64,000 nt of DNA from Nostocoides sp. Soil756 (GTDB taxonomy: Bacteria > Actinomycetota > Actinomycetes > Actinomycetales > Dermatophilaceae), in contig NZ_LMSE01000002.1 in assembly GCF_001428065.1 (NCBI RefSeq), positions 1,310,245 to 1,374,244 of the forward strand, written 5' to 3'. Of this stretch, positions 1 through 8,126 are shown piece after piece. Positions within the stretch are counted from its first letter, which is position 1. Each line of letters starts with the position of its first letter. Position numbers and translations under genes: made by a program. The notes under the pieces are model-generated. The model was given only the letters and a program-made list of their open reading frames with translations. It did not search any database and was not told the DNA's origin.

Positions 1-1
1 G

Positions 2-1336
2 ACCGGCGGCCGCTCCCCCGGCCCGCTGCGCGCGGTCGAGCTGGTCCGCGCGGCGCGCACGGCCGGCCGCGCCGAGGCCTTCGCCGCGGAGGACGAGGCG
101 CTCGGCGACCTCATCATGGGCGACGAGCTGCGGGCAGGCCTCTACGCGTTCGACCTCGTACAGAAGCGCGCCAAGCGCCCCGCCGGCGCGCCCGACAAGG
201 CGCTGGCCCGCCCCGTCACCAAGGTCGGCGTCGTGGGCGCGGGCCTGATGGCAAGCCAGCTGGCGCTGCTCTTCGCGCGCCGGCTCGGGGTGCCGGTCGT
301 GATGACCGACCTCGACGAGCAGCGCGTCGCCAAGGGCGTCGGCTACGTGCACCAGGAGGTCGACACCCTGCTGGCCAAGCGCCGCGTCTCCCCGGACAAG
401 GCCTCGTTCCTCAAGCGCCTGGTCACCGGCTCGACCAGCAAGGAGGGCTTCGCCGACGCCGACCTGGTCATCGAGGCGGTCTTCGAGGAGATGTCGGTCA
501 AGCAACAGGTCTTCGCCGAGGTCGAGGCCGTCGTCGCGCCCGAGGCCGTCCTGCTCACCAACACCTCGTCGCTGTCCATCACCGAGATGGCGAGCGGGCT
601 GGCGCATCCCGAACGGGTCGTGGGTTTCCACTTCTTCAACCCGGTGGCGGTCATGCCGCTGCTCGAGATCATCCCCGGCGAGCACACCGACGAGGCGTCC
701 CTGGCCACCGCGTTCGCGACCGGACGCGCGCTCGGCAAGACGTGCATCCGGGTCACCGACTCGGCCTCGTTCGTGGTCAACCGGCTGCTGGGCCGCTTCA
801 TGGGCGAGTACTCGCGCATCGTCGACGCCGGCACGCCGGTGGAGGTCGCCGACCGCGCGGTGGCGGGGATGGCCCCGATGCCGCCGTTCGTCCTGGTCGG
901 CCTCGTGGGCCCGGCGATCGCGCTGCACAACAGCGAGACGCTGGTGCGGGCCTTCGGTGACCGCTTCTACCTCTCGCCCACGCTGGCCCGCATCGTGGCG
1001 GCCGGCAAGCGCGGGTACTACCTGACCGACGAGCGCGGCCGGCCCGTGCCCGACCCGGAGGTGGAGGCGCTGCGCGAGCAGCCGGCCGAGCCGGTCGCAC
1101 TGTCGGACCAGGAGGTGCGCGTCCGGGTGCTCGACGCCATCGCCGACGAGGTCGGCCGGATGCTGGCCGAGGGCGTCGTGGAGGCGCCGATGGACATCGA
1201 CCTGGCCATGATCACCGGCGCCGGCTTCTCGTTCTGGAACGGCGGCATCATCCCGCTGCTCGACCGCGAGGGCGCCAGCGAGCGCGTCCTGGGGCGGCGG
1301 CTGCTGCCCCACGGCGTCGCCAGCGTGGCCCGCTGA
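2..1336 (+). CDS. 3-hydroxyacyl-CoA dehydrogenase (fatty-acid oxidation multifunctional protein), 5' partial
   Basis: The reading frame is open from the first base of the window, so the start lies upstream; the ATG at 116 is internal. What remains is the NAD-dependent 3-hydroxyacyl-CoA dehydrogenase part. A Rossmann motif GVVGAGLMASQLA follows a short linker, then ADLVIEAVFEEMSVKQ, the TNTSSLSITEMA segment, the HFFNPVAVMPLLEII motif around the catalytic His, and a C-terminal helical domain (SFVVNRLLGRFMGEY) repeated once. The upstream residues (DEALGDLIMGDELRAGLYAFDLVQKRAK) resemble the linker after an enoyl-CoA hydratase domain, so a two-domain FadB/FadJ-like beta-oxidation enzyme is likely. 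Family call is firm; the missing N-terminal domain is inferred. Confidence 0.9.
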   Translation, partial: TGGRSPGPLRAVELVRAARTAGRAEAFAAEDEALGDLIMGDELRAGLYAFDLVQKRAKRPAGAPDKALARPVTKVGVVGAGLMASQLALLFARRLGVPVVMTDLDEQRVAKGVGYVHQEVDTLLAKRRVSPDKASFLKRLVTGSTSKEGFADADLVIEAVFEEMSVKQQVFAEVEAVVAPEAVLLTNTSSLSITEMASGLAHPERVVGFHFFNPVAVMPLLEIIPGEHTDEASLATAFATGRALGKTCIRVTDSASFVVNRLLGRFMGEYSRIVDAGTPVEVADRAVAGMAPMPPFVLVGLVGPAIALHNSETLVRAFGDRFYLSPTLARIVAAGKRGYYLTDERGRPVPDPEVEALREQPAEPVALSDQEVRVRVLDAIADEVGRMLAEGVVEAPMDIDLAMITGAGFSFWNGGIIPLLDREGASERVLGRRLLPHGVASVAR

Positions 1337-1345
1337 CCCTCCCCA

Positions 1346-1401
1346 CCGCGAACGTGTGTGAAGAGCGTCGGCATGCCGATGTTCTTCACACACGTTCGCG
1401 G
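1346..1401. repeat. 56-bp near-perfect palindrome (long hairpin)
   Basis: Two perfect 19-base arms (1346-1364 and 1383-1401) enclose an inner perfect palindrome, TCGGCATGCCGA (1368-1379). The only two unpaired positions (1365/1382 and 1367/1380) are G/T, so as RNA the stem would pair throughout with G-U wobbles. It starts 10 bp after the dehydrogenase stop and ends 45 bp before the HTH-MurA start. It may act as a terminator of the upstream gene (no U-tract is present) or be a dispersed palindromic repeat. Confidence 0.85.
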
Positions 1402-1417
1402 GGAGGGGTCGGGCGCA

Positions 1418-1437
1418 ATATCTCACAGGTGATATAT
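1418..1437. promoter_or_regulatory. Candidate operator/promoter of the HTH-MurA gene
   Basis: ATATCTCAC-AG-GTGATATAT is an inverted repeat with 9-base arms and one mismatch, AT-rich in very GC-rich DNA. A TATGCT hexamer (1435-1440) overlaps its right arm and ends 6 bases before the GTG at 1447, which would fit a leaderless transcript. The product has an XRE-type DNA-binding domain, so autoregulation is a reasonable inference. No convincing -35 element was seen. Confidence 0.5.
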
Positions 1438-1446
1438 GCTGGTCCC

Positions 1447-2988
1447 GTGACGACCACCAGCGACACCTACCTGACCCGCATCGGCACCCTCATCCGGGAC
1501 GCGCGGCGCCATCAGGGCCTCACCCAGAACGAGCTCGCCGACCTGCTCGGCACCAGCCAGAGCGCCGTGGCGCGCATCGAGCAGGGGAAGCAGAACCTCT
1601 CGCTCGAGATGCTGGCCCGCGTCGGCGAGAAGCTCGACAGCGAGTTCGTCTCCCTCGGCCACAGCGGCCCCCAGCACCTGCGCATCGTCGGAGGCCGCAA
1701 GCTCTCCGGCTCGATCCCGGTCAAGACCAGCAAGAACGCCGCGGTCGCCCTGCTGTGCGCCAGCCTGCTCAACAAGGGCAGGACCACGCTGCGCAACCTG
1801 GCGCGCATCGAGGAGGTCAACCGCATCATCGAGGTGCTGACCTCCATCGGGGTCAAGGTCCGCTGGCTGCCCGACAGCAACGACCTCGAGGTCGTGCCGC
1901 CGGCCCACCTCGACCTCGCGGGCATCGACGTCGACGCCGCGCGGCGCACCCGCACCGTCATCATGTTCCTCGGCCCGCTGCTGGCCGACTACGACCACTT
2001 CAAGCTGCCCTACGCCGGCGGCTGCGACCTCGGCACCCGCACCGTCGAGCCGCACCTGTCGGCCCTGCGCCACTTCGGCCTCGACGTCACCGCGACGCAC
2101 GGCTTCTACGACTCGGTCGTCGACCCCACCCGCCACCCCAAGCGCGCCATCGTGCTCACCGAGCGCGGCGACACCGTCACCGAGAACGTGCTGATGGCCG
2201 CGGCCCGCTACGAGGGCACCACCGTCATCCGCAACGCCTCCCCCAACTACATGGTCCAGGACCTGTGCTTCTTCCTGCAGGGCCTCGGCGTGGGCATCGA
2301 GGGCATCGGCACCACCACCCTCACCGTCACCGGCGTCGGCCGGGTCGACATGGACATCGAGTACTCCCCGTCGGAGGACCCGATCGAGGCCATGAGCCTG
2401 ATCGCGGCCGCGGTCGTCACCGAGTCGACGATCACCATCGAGCGGGTGCCGATCGAGTTCCTCGAGATCGAGCTCGCCACCCTCGAGGAGATGGGTCTGC
2501 GCTTCGACCTCACCGAGGAGTACCTGGCCCAGAACGGCCGGACCCGCCTGGTCGACCTCACCATCCACCCGGGCCCGCTGACCGCTCCGGTCGACAAGAT
2601 CGCGCCGATGCCGTTCCCGGGGCTCAACATCGACAACCTGCCGTTCTTCGCACTCATCGCGGCCTGCGCCGAGGGCACGACGATGATCCACGACTGGGTC
2701 TACGAGAACCGCGCCATCTACCTCACCGAGCTGACCAAGATCGGCGGCCAGGTGCAGCTGCTCGACCCGCACCGCGTGATGATCACCGGCCCCACCCCGA
2801 AGTGGCGGGCCGCCGAGGTCATGTGCCCTCCGGCGCTGCGCCCGGGCGTGGTCGTGCTGCTCGCGATGCTGGCCGCGCCCGGCACCTCGGTGCTGCGCAA
2901 CGTCTACGTCATCAACCGCGGCTACGAGGACCTCGCCGAGCGCCTCAACGCCCTCGGCGCGACCATCGAGACCTTCCGCGACATCTGA
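1447..2988 (+). CDS. XRE-type HTH domain fused to UDP-GlcNAc enolpyruvyl transferase (MurA-like)
   Basis: A 513-residue protein. Residues about 5-60 are a clear Cro/XRE helix-turn-helix (RRHQGLTQNELADLLGTSQS, then AVARIEQGKQNLSLEML). From about residue 75 to the end is an EPSP-synthase-fold enolpyruvyl transferase: VVGGRKLSGSIPVKTSKNAA at its start, the catalytic-loop cysteine in YAGGCDLGTRTVEPHL, and MAAARYEGTTVIRNASPNYMV later. MurA makes the first committed step of peptidoglycan synthesis, adding enolpyruvate from PEP to UDP-GlcNAc. The GTG at 1447 is chosen because the HTH begins just after it; the frame stays open to 1354, but those codons come from the palindrome. HTH-MurA fusions are, to my knowledge, a recurring actinobacterial second-MurA type. 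Whether this one is catalytic, regulatory or both is unknown. Confidence 0.85.
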   Translation: MTTTSDTYLTRIGTLIRDARRHQGLTQNELADLLGTSQSAVARIEQGKQNLSLEMLARVGEKLDSEFVSLGHSGPQHLRIVGGRKLSGSIPVKTSKNAAVALLCASLLNKGRTTLRNLARIEEVNRIIEVLTSIGVKVRWLPDSNDLEVVPPAHLDLAGIDVDAARRTRTVIMFLGPLLADYDHFKLPYAGGCDLGTRTVEPHLSALRHFGLDVTATHGFYDSVVDPTRHPKRAIVLTERGDTVTENVLMAAARYEGTTVIRNASPNYMVQDLCFFLQGLGVGIEGIGTTTLTVTGVGRVDMDIEYSPSEDPIEAMSLIAAAVVTESTITIERVPIEFLEIELATLEEMGLRFDLTEEYLAQNGRTRLVDLTIHPGPLTAPVDKIAPMPFPGLNIDNLPFFALIAACAEGTTMIHDWVYENRAIYLTELTKIGGQVQLLDPHRVMITGPTPKWRAAEVMCPPALRPGVVVLLAMLAAPGTSVLRNVYVINRGYEDLAERLNALGATIETFRDI

Positions 2989-3014
2989 GCCGCGCCGCGC
3001 GACGAACCACACCC

Positions 3015-3707
3015 ATGGCGACCCGACGGCTGCTGCTGCCCGCTGCCCCTCTGGCGGTCCTCGTGGCCCGCGCCCTGCGGGTGCGGCTGTCGGTCGCGCC
3101 GTGGGGTCGGTACTGGGGGCGGCGCGCGCTCCCGGGCGCCCCGCTGGTGGTGGCCCTCGGTGACTCGCTGACAGTCGGCACCGGCACCACGCGGGCCTCA
3201 CGCTCGTGGCTGGCCCTGTTCGTCGGCCACGTCGAGGCGACCTGGGGCACGACGGTGGCCGTCGACAACCGCGCGGTCTACGGGGCGCGGGTGGCCGACG
3301 TGCTGCGGGACCAGCTCCCGCTGCCCGCCGACGCCATCCTGGTCACCCTCTGCATCGGCTCCAACGACGCGGGGCGTAGCGACCCCGAGCGCTTCCGGGC
3401 CGACCTGCGCACGCTCGTCGCGCAGCTGCCGCCCGGATCGGTCGTGGGCGACGTCCCGGAGTTCCGTTGGGGGCCGCGGGTGCCCGCGGCCGCGGAGCTC
3501 TCACGGGTCGTGTGCGAGGTGGTGGCCGAGCGCCCCGACCTGCTGCTCGCGCCCGTCGAGGAGCACACGACCGGGGTGCGGATCCTCACCGGCCTGGCCG
3601 GCGACTTCTTCCACCCCAACGACCGCACCCACCGCCGCATCGCCGACGCCTTCGTCACCGGTTGGTCGCAGCGCCGAGTGCTGGACGGGCCCGACCCCCG
3701 CCGGTAG
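3015..3707 (+). CDS. SGNH/GDSL-family hydrolase
   Basis: A 230-residue protein that starts with a basic, hydrophobic segment (MATRRLLLPAAPLAVLVARALRV), probably a signal anchor or uncleaved membrane segment. The hydrolase blocks follow in order: VVALGDSLTVG (nucleophile Ser, block I), CIGSNDAG (block III Asn), and FFHPNDRTHRRIADAF (block V His with the preceding Asp region). Such enzymes are lipases, esterases or carbohydrate deacetylases; the substrate cannot be read from sequence. The gene begins 27 bp after the MurA-like stop codon, so it may be cotranscribed with it. Confidence 0.85.
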   Translation: MATRRLLLPAAPLAVLVARALRVRLSVAPWGRYWGRRALPGAPLVVALGDSLTVGTGTTRASRSWLALFVGHVEATWGTTVAVDNRAVYGARVADVLRDQLPLPADAILVTLCIGSNDAGRSDPERFRADLRTLVAQLPPGSVVGDVPEFRWGPRVPAAAELSRVVCEVVAERPDLLLAPVEEHTTGVRILTGLAGDFFHPNDRTHRRIADAFVTGWSQRRVLDGPDPRR

Positions 3708-3757
3708 CGTCCGCAGGGCGTCGCCGACCGGGCAACGCCGTTCCGCGACAGCCGAGC

Positions 3758-3764
3758 AGGAGGG
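3758..3764 (+). promoter_or_regulatory. Shine-Dalgarno that decides the start of the ABM-family gene
   Basis: AGGAGGG lies 7 bases before the GTG at 3772 but only 1 base before the in-frame GTG at 3766, so 3772 is the better start. Confidence 0.7.
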
Positions 3765-3771
3765 AGTGCCC

Positions 3772-4131
3772 GTGGGTGAGGTCGAGCGGCCGCTGGTCGG
3801 CCAGGTGGTCACGGTCTTCCGCAACCGGCTGCGGGCCGAGCACGAGGGCGCCTACCGCGACGAGCTCGCCGTGGTGGCCGAGCTCGCGCGGTCGATGCCG
3901 GGTTTCCTCGAGACCAAGACCTTCGTCGCCGATGACGGGGAGCGCGCGACCATCGTCACCTTCGCCGACCCGCAGTCCCACCGGGGCTGGCGCGACCACC
4001 CGCGCCACCGCGAGGCGCAGCGCCGCGGCATCAGCGACTACTACTCCGAGTACTCCATCGCGGTGGGCGAGACGTCGTACGCCTCGGCGTTCGTGCACGA
4101 CCCGCAGGGCTCGGGCGGGACCGCACCGTAG
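3772..4131 (+). CDS. Antibiotic-biosynthesis-monooxygenase (ABM) domain protein
   Basis: A 119-residue single-domain protein with the dimeric alpha/beta barrel (ferredoxin-like) pattern of ABM proteins: VVTVFRNRLRAEHEGAYRDE, then SMPGFLETKTFVADDGERA, then VTFADPQSHRGWRDHPRHRE, a helix before DYYSEYSIAVGE. Family members are small heme-degrading or quinol-oxidising monooxygenases, and many have no known role. No catalytic residue set is diagnostic here. The start is set by the SD at 3758-3764. It stands alone between a hydrolase and a small unknown gene. Confidence 0.75.
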   Translation: MGEVERPLVGQVVTVFRNRLRAEHEGAYRDELAVVAELARSMPGFLETKTFVADDGERATIVTFADPQSHRGWRDHPRHREAQRRGISDYYSEYSIAVGETSYASAFVHDPQGSGGTAP

Positions 4132-4175
4132 GGCCGGCGCTCGACAGCCGGCGCACGACGGAGGCACACTCGGGT

Positions 4176-4430
4176 ATGGCGCGAACCGTCCCCGTGGGTC
4201 GCACCGCCGTCGTCCCCGACGTCCGCGGTGAGGGCCGGGCGTTGCGCGCCACGTGGCACCACGAGGCGGGCGTGGTGGTGCTGTCGGTCTGGCGCGACAA
4301 CCTCTGTGTCGCCACCACCCGGGTCGATCCCGACGAGGTGCCGGCCCTCGTCGACGTCCTCGTGGCCGGCCTGGGCGAGGGCCACCGCGCCCCCATCACG
4401 ACACCGATCCCCCACGGCGAGACCGGCTGA
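4176..4430 (+). CDS. Small conserved actinobacterial protein of unknown function
   Basis: An 84-residue protein. The centre reads RALRATWHHEAGVVVLSVWR, then DNLCVATTRVDPDEVPALV, then DVLVAGLGE, a compact beta-beta-alpha pattern without signal peptide or membrane segment. I recognise the general type (short proteins widespread in Actinobacteria) but no function. It begins 44 bp after the ABM gene and ends 34 bp before map, in the same direction. Confidence 0.65.
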   Translation: MARTVPVGRTAVVPDVRGEGRALRATWHHEAGVVVLSVWRDNLCVATTRVDPDEVPALVDVLVAGLGEGHRAPITTPIPHGETG

Positions 4431-4464
4431 GGTCAGCGCACCGGCGCCGTGAGATGGTGCCTGC

Positions 4465-5247
4465 ATGATCGAGATCCTCAGCCCGGCCGAGGTCGAGCGT
4501 GGCCGCCGGACGGGTGCCCTCGTGGCCGACATCCTCCAGGACCTGCGCGGGCGGGCGGTCGCCGGCACCGACCTGCTCGAGATCGACCGCTGGGCGCGGG
4601 AGATGATCCTGGATGCCGGCGCGGTGTCCTGCTACGTCGACTACGCGCCGTCGTTCGGGCGCGGTCCCTTCGGTCACTACATCTGCACCTCGGTCAACGA
4701 CGCCGTGCTGCACGGGCTCCCCCACGCGCGCCGCCTGCTGGACGGTGACCTGCTGAGCCTCGACCTGGCCGTCTCGTTGAACGGCGTGGTGGCCGACTCG
4801 GCCATCAGCTTCGTCGTGGGTGGCTCGCCGAGCCCGCAGGATGCCGCCCTCATCGACGCCACCGAGCGGGCGCTGACCGCCGGCATCGCGGCGGCCGGCC
4901 CCGGCGCGTACCTCGGCGACGTGTCGCATGCCATCGGGACGACGCTGACGGCGGCGGGGTACCGGGTCAACACCCAGTTCGGTGGCCACGGGGTCGGCTC
5001 GACGATGCACCAGGACCCGCACGTGGCCAACAGCGGCCGGCCCGGGCGCGGCTACCGGCTGCGGCCGGGGCTGCTGCTGGCCCTCGAGCCCTGGGTGATG
5101 GCCGACACCGACCGCCTCGTCACCGACGACGACGGCTGGACGCTGCGCAGCGCCACCGGCGGGCGCACCGCCCACAGCGAGCACACGGTCGCCATCACGG
5201 AGGACGGCGTCGAGATCCTCACCCGGCCGAGCCCTCGTCGCGGCTGA
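4465..5247 (+). CDS. map: Type I methionine aminopeptidase
   Basis: A 260-residue M24 pita-bread metalloprotease that removes N-terminal Met from new proteins. The metal ligands are visible: the two Asp in LSLDLAVSLNGVVADSAISF, the His in FGGHGVGSTMHQDPHV, the Glu in LALEPWVMADTD and the Glu in TAHSEHTVAI. Length matches short bacterial Map. This may be a second Map copy, as actinobacteria often carry two and one usually sits in the ribosomal-protein cluster; that is inference. Its 3' end overlaps the converging epimerase gene by about 29 bp. Confidence 0.92.
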   Translation: MIEILSPAEVERGRRTGALVADILQDLRGRAVAGTDLLEIDRWAREMILDAGAVSCYVDYAPSFGRGPFGHYICTSVNDAVLHGLPHARRLLDGDLLSLDLAVSLNGVVADSAISFVVGGSPSPQDAALIDATERALTAGIAAAGPGAYLGDVSHAIGTTLTAAGYRVNTQFGGHGVGSTMHQDPHVANSGRPGRGYRLRPGLLLALEPWVMADTDRLVTDDDGWTLRSATGGRTAHSEHTVAITEDGVEILTRPSPRRG

Positions 5248-6208
5248 GGGCGTCGAGGACCCGACGCTCCTCGTCGTCGGTGAGCCCGGCCCGGCGCGGC
5301 GAGCTGCGGCTCCCCTCCTCCCAGGCGAGGGCGTCGTGCAAGGTCTCCTTGAGGGGACGGGTCACCAGCCCCGCAGCCCGGGCCCGCGTGGTGTCGAGGG
5401 TGGCGAAGCCCCGCCAGCCGGGGTCGTCGATCCACAGCGGCAGGGACGCCGGCCCCATCCAGGCGCCGACCCCGAGCTCGCGCAGCCGCTGGGCGGCGAC
5501 GGGCAGCGGCCGGGCGGCCGACCCGGCCACGCGGGCGGCGGCGTCGAGCACCTCGCCCAGTCGCACGGTCGGACCGGTCACGTTGACGACCCCGTCGAGA
5601 CGGCGCTCGGCCGCGGTGACCAGGAAGGCGGCGAGGTCGCGCACGTCGACCAGGGCGCACGGGAAGTCGAGGTCGCCCGGCACGACGACCCGCTCTCCCA
5701 CCGGATGCGCGAAGCGCCAGGGCCAGTAGCCGGTGCGGCCCGAGTCGTCGCCCGGGCCGCCGATGAGGCCCGAGCGTGCCACCGTGGCGGTCGCGGGGGC
5801 CGCCAGCACGGCGTCCTCACAGGCGACCTTGGCCTCGCCGTAACGCTCCATGTCGGGCAGGACGTCGCCGGCGAGCGGGGCGCGGCGGGGGGCCTCCTCG
5901 GTCTGCTCGAGCGCGCCGAAGGTGGCGTAGACGTTGGCGGTCGAGACGAACATCCAGTGGCCGGTGTCGAGGTCACGGACCGCGCGACGTACCTGGCCGG
6001 GCTGGCGCGACACGTCGACGACGGCGTCCCACCGGGTGCCGGCCACCGGCGCCAGCCCGTCGTCCAGGTCGCGGTCGGCCGCGACGAAGCTCGCGCGCGC
6101 GGGCGCCGCTGCCGACCCGCGGGCGAGGCACGTGACCTCGTGCCCCCGGCGCAGGGCCTCCTCGGCCACCACCCCACCGAGCCACGCCGTCCCGCCGAGC
6201 ACCAGCAT
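5219..6208 (-). CDS. NAD(P)-dependent epimerase/dehydratase-like protein (extended SDR)
   Basis: A 329-residue Rossmann-fold protein starting MLVLGGTAWLGGVVAEEALR, with an atypical GGTxxLG nucleotide-binding motif. FVSTANVYATFG followed by ERYGEAKVACEDAV gives the S / YxxxK catalytic pattern. Such proteins act on nucleotide sugars or are RNA-binding/isoflavone-reductase-like; the substrate is not readable. The ATG at 6208 is chosen because GGAGGGG (6214-6220) precedes it by 5 bases. The frame is open further upstream but without coding character. It runs divergently from the SDR at 6387. Confidence 0.75.
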   Translation of the reverse strand: MLVLGGTAWLGGVVAEEALRRGHEVTCLARGSAAAPARASFVAADRDLDDGLAPVAGTRWDAVVDVSRQPGQVRRAVRDLDTGHWMFVSTANVYATFGALEQTEEAPRRAPLAGDVLPDMERYGEAKVACEDAVLAAPATATVARSGLIGGPGDDSGRTGYWPWRFAHPVGERVVVPGDLDFPCALVDVRDLAAFLVTAAERRLDGVVNVTGPTVRLGEVLDAAARVAGSAARPLPVAAQRLRELGVGAWMGPASLPLWIDDPGWRGFATLDTTRARAAGLVTRPLKETLHDALAWEEGSRSSPRRAGLTDDEERRVLDALSRDEGSAG

Positions 6209-6386
6209 CCGCACCCCTCCACCCAACCGGCCGCCGCCCCACCGAGTCCAGTGTGTTCGCCGTCGGCGCACCCCGTCGCCGGTACCGACGCCGGGCCCCT
6301 CGACCCTGGACAGCACCGTCGCGCCCGCAGGACACTCGGCGTGGGCGCACCGCCGCGCCCACCCCGTCCGGCGAAGGAGCCGAGCC

Positions 6387-7178
6387 ATGACGTCGTACGA
6401 CCTGTCCGGGCGCACCGCCCTCGTCACCGGAGGAGCCCAGGGGCTCGGGGAGGGCATGGCCAAGGCCCTGGCCGCCGCGGGCGCCCGCGTCATGGTCGGG
6501 GACCTGCAGGACGCAGGGGCCGACACCGCCGCCGCGCTCGGCGAGGGCCACGGCTTCGTCCGCCTGGACGTCACCGACGAGTCCTCGTGGGAGGCCGCGG
6601 TGGCCGCCACCGTCGAGCGGCTGGGCGGCCTCGACATCCTGGTCAACAACGCCGGCATCGAGATCACCAGCCTGGTCACCGAGGTCGAGGTGGCCGACAT
6701 CGAGCGGATGCTGCGGGTGAACATCCTCGGCACGACCCTGGGGCTCAAGCACGGGCTGCGCACGATGCGCCCGGGCGGGGCCGCGGGCCGGGGCGGCAGC
6801 ATCATCAGCGTCTCGTCGGTGGCCGCCACCATCGCCTTCCCCGGGATCGCGGTCTACTCGGCCACCAAGTCGGCCGTCGACCGGCTCACCCGCGTCGCGG
6901 CCACCGAGGCGGGCAAGCTCGGCTACGGCGTGCGCGTCAACTGCATCTACCCCGGGCTCGTCCCGACGGCGATGGGTGCGGGCCTGGCGAACGACGTGGC
7001 CGAGCTGGGGCTGTTCGCCTCGCCCGAGGCCGCCGTCGGCGCGGTCGTCGACCTCACGCCGGCCGGACGGCTCGGGACGGTGGAGGACATGGCCGACGCG
7101 GTGGTGTTCCTCGCGTCCGACGCCTCGCGCTTCGTCACCGGCATCGGGCTCCCGGTCGACGGCGGCATGGGGATGTGA
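6387..7178 (+). CDS. Short-chain dehydrogenase/reductase (classical SDR)
   Basis: A 263-residue classical SDR: TGGAQGLGEGMA cofactor loop, DILVNNAGIE motif, catalytic Ser in SIISVSSVAA, and YSATK with Tyr157 and Lys161. The C-terminal VTGIGLPVDGGMGM is typical of 3-oxoacyl-ACP reductase-like and steroid/alcohol dehydrogenases. An Asp after beta-2 (VMVGDLQD) suggests NAD(H) preference. GAAGGAG lies 7 bases before the ATG. Substrate unknown; not obviously in an operon with cysM, 33 bp downstream. Confidence 0.88.
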   Translation: MTSYDLSGRTALVTGGAQGLGEGMAKALAAAGARVMVGDLQDAGADTAAALGEGHGFVRLDVTDESSWEAAVAATVERLGGLDILVNNAGIEITSLVTEVEVADIERMLRVNILGTTLGLKHGLRTMRPGGAAGRGGSIISVSSVAATIAFPGIAVYSATKSAVDRLTRVAATEAGKLGYGVRVNCIYPGLVPTAMGAGLANDVAELGLFASPEAAVGAVVDLTPAGRLGTVEDMADAVVFLASDASRFVTGIGLPVDGGMGM

Positions 7179-7211
7179 GGCGTCGGCCGGCCACCCCCGT
7201 AGACTCGCGCC

Positions 7212-8126
7212 GTGAGCGAACCCCCCGCGTACCCCACGATGGAGGACGTCATCGGCGACACGCCGCTCGTCCGTCTGCAGCGCCTGCCGGGTTCGGAGAA
7301 CGACCGCCGCGGCAACGTGCTCCTCGCCAAGCTCGAGGGGAACAACCCGGCCGGCTCGGTCAAGGACCGCCCGGCCATCAGCATGATCCGCGGCGCGGAG
7401 GCGCGCGGGGAGATCGCGCCCGGCGACACCCTGCTGGAGGCCACGTCGGGCAACACCGGGATCGGCCTGGCGATGGCGGCGGCCATCAGCGGCTACCGGC
7501 TGGTCATCGTGATGCCCGAGGACGCGTCCATCGAGCGGATCCAGACCATGAAGGCGTACGGCGCCGAGCTGGTGCTGACCCCGTCCGGCGGCGGCATGGA
7601 GGAGGCCCGCGACGTCGTGACGCGGATGGAGCAGGAGGGCCGCGGCCGGGTCCTGGACCAGTTCGGCAACCCGGACAACCCGCGCGCCCACGAGACCGGG
7701 ACCGGCCCGGAGCTGTGGCGCCAGACCGACGGGCGCATCACGCACTTCGTGTCCGCGATGGGCACCACCGGCACGATCACCGGGGTCTCGCACTTCCTGA
7801 AGTCGCGCAACCCCGGCATCCAGGTCGTCGGCGCGCAGCCCGCCGAGGGTTCCAAGATCTCCGGGATCCGCGCCTGGCCACCGGAGTACGTGCCGAGGAT
7901 CTTCGACCCCTCGGCGGTGGACCGGACCGTGGAGGTCACCCAGGCCGACGCCGAGGAGACCGCCCGCCGGCTGGCCCGCGAGGAGGGCATCTTCGGGGGG
8001 ATCTCCGCGGCCGGCGCCTGCTGGACCGCCCTGCAGGTGGCCCAGGAGGTCGAGGGGGCGACGATCGTCTTCATCGTCTGCGACCGCGGCGACCGCTACC
8101 TCTCCAGCGGCGTCTTCCCCGCCTGA
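7212..8126 (+). CDS. cysM: Cysteine synthase B-type (O-acetylserine/thiosulfate sulfhydrylase)
   Basis: A 304-residue PLP enzyme of fold type II. Lys51 in NNPAGSVKDRPA is the PLP Schiff-base lysine. TSGNTGIGLAMAAA is the substrate loop and SAMGTTGTITGVSHFL the phosphate-binding glycine loop. The segment EGSKISGIRAWPPEYVPRIF resembles E. coli-type CysM, which also accepts thiosulfate. It catalyses the last step of cysteine synthesis and complements the sulfite reductase/cysH genes 10 kb away. Start GTG at 7212; the protein opens at the family's usual N-terminus. Confidence 0.9.
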   Translation: MSEPPAYPTMEDVIGDTPLVRLQRLPGSENDRRGNVLLAKLEGNNPAGSVKDRPAISMIRGAEARGEIAPGDTLLEATSGNTGIGLAMAAAISGYRLVIVMPEDASIERIQTMKAYGAELVLTPSGGGMEEARDVVTRMEQEGRGRVLDQFGNPDNPRAHETGTGPELWRQTDGRITHFVSAMGTTGTITGVSHFLKSRNPGIQVVGAQPAEGSKISGIRAWPPEYVPRIFDPSAVDRTVEVTQADAEETARRLAREEGIFGGISAAGACWTALQVAQEVEGATIVFIVCDRGDRYLSSGVFPA

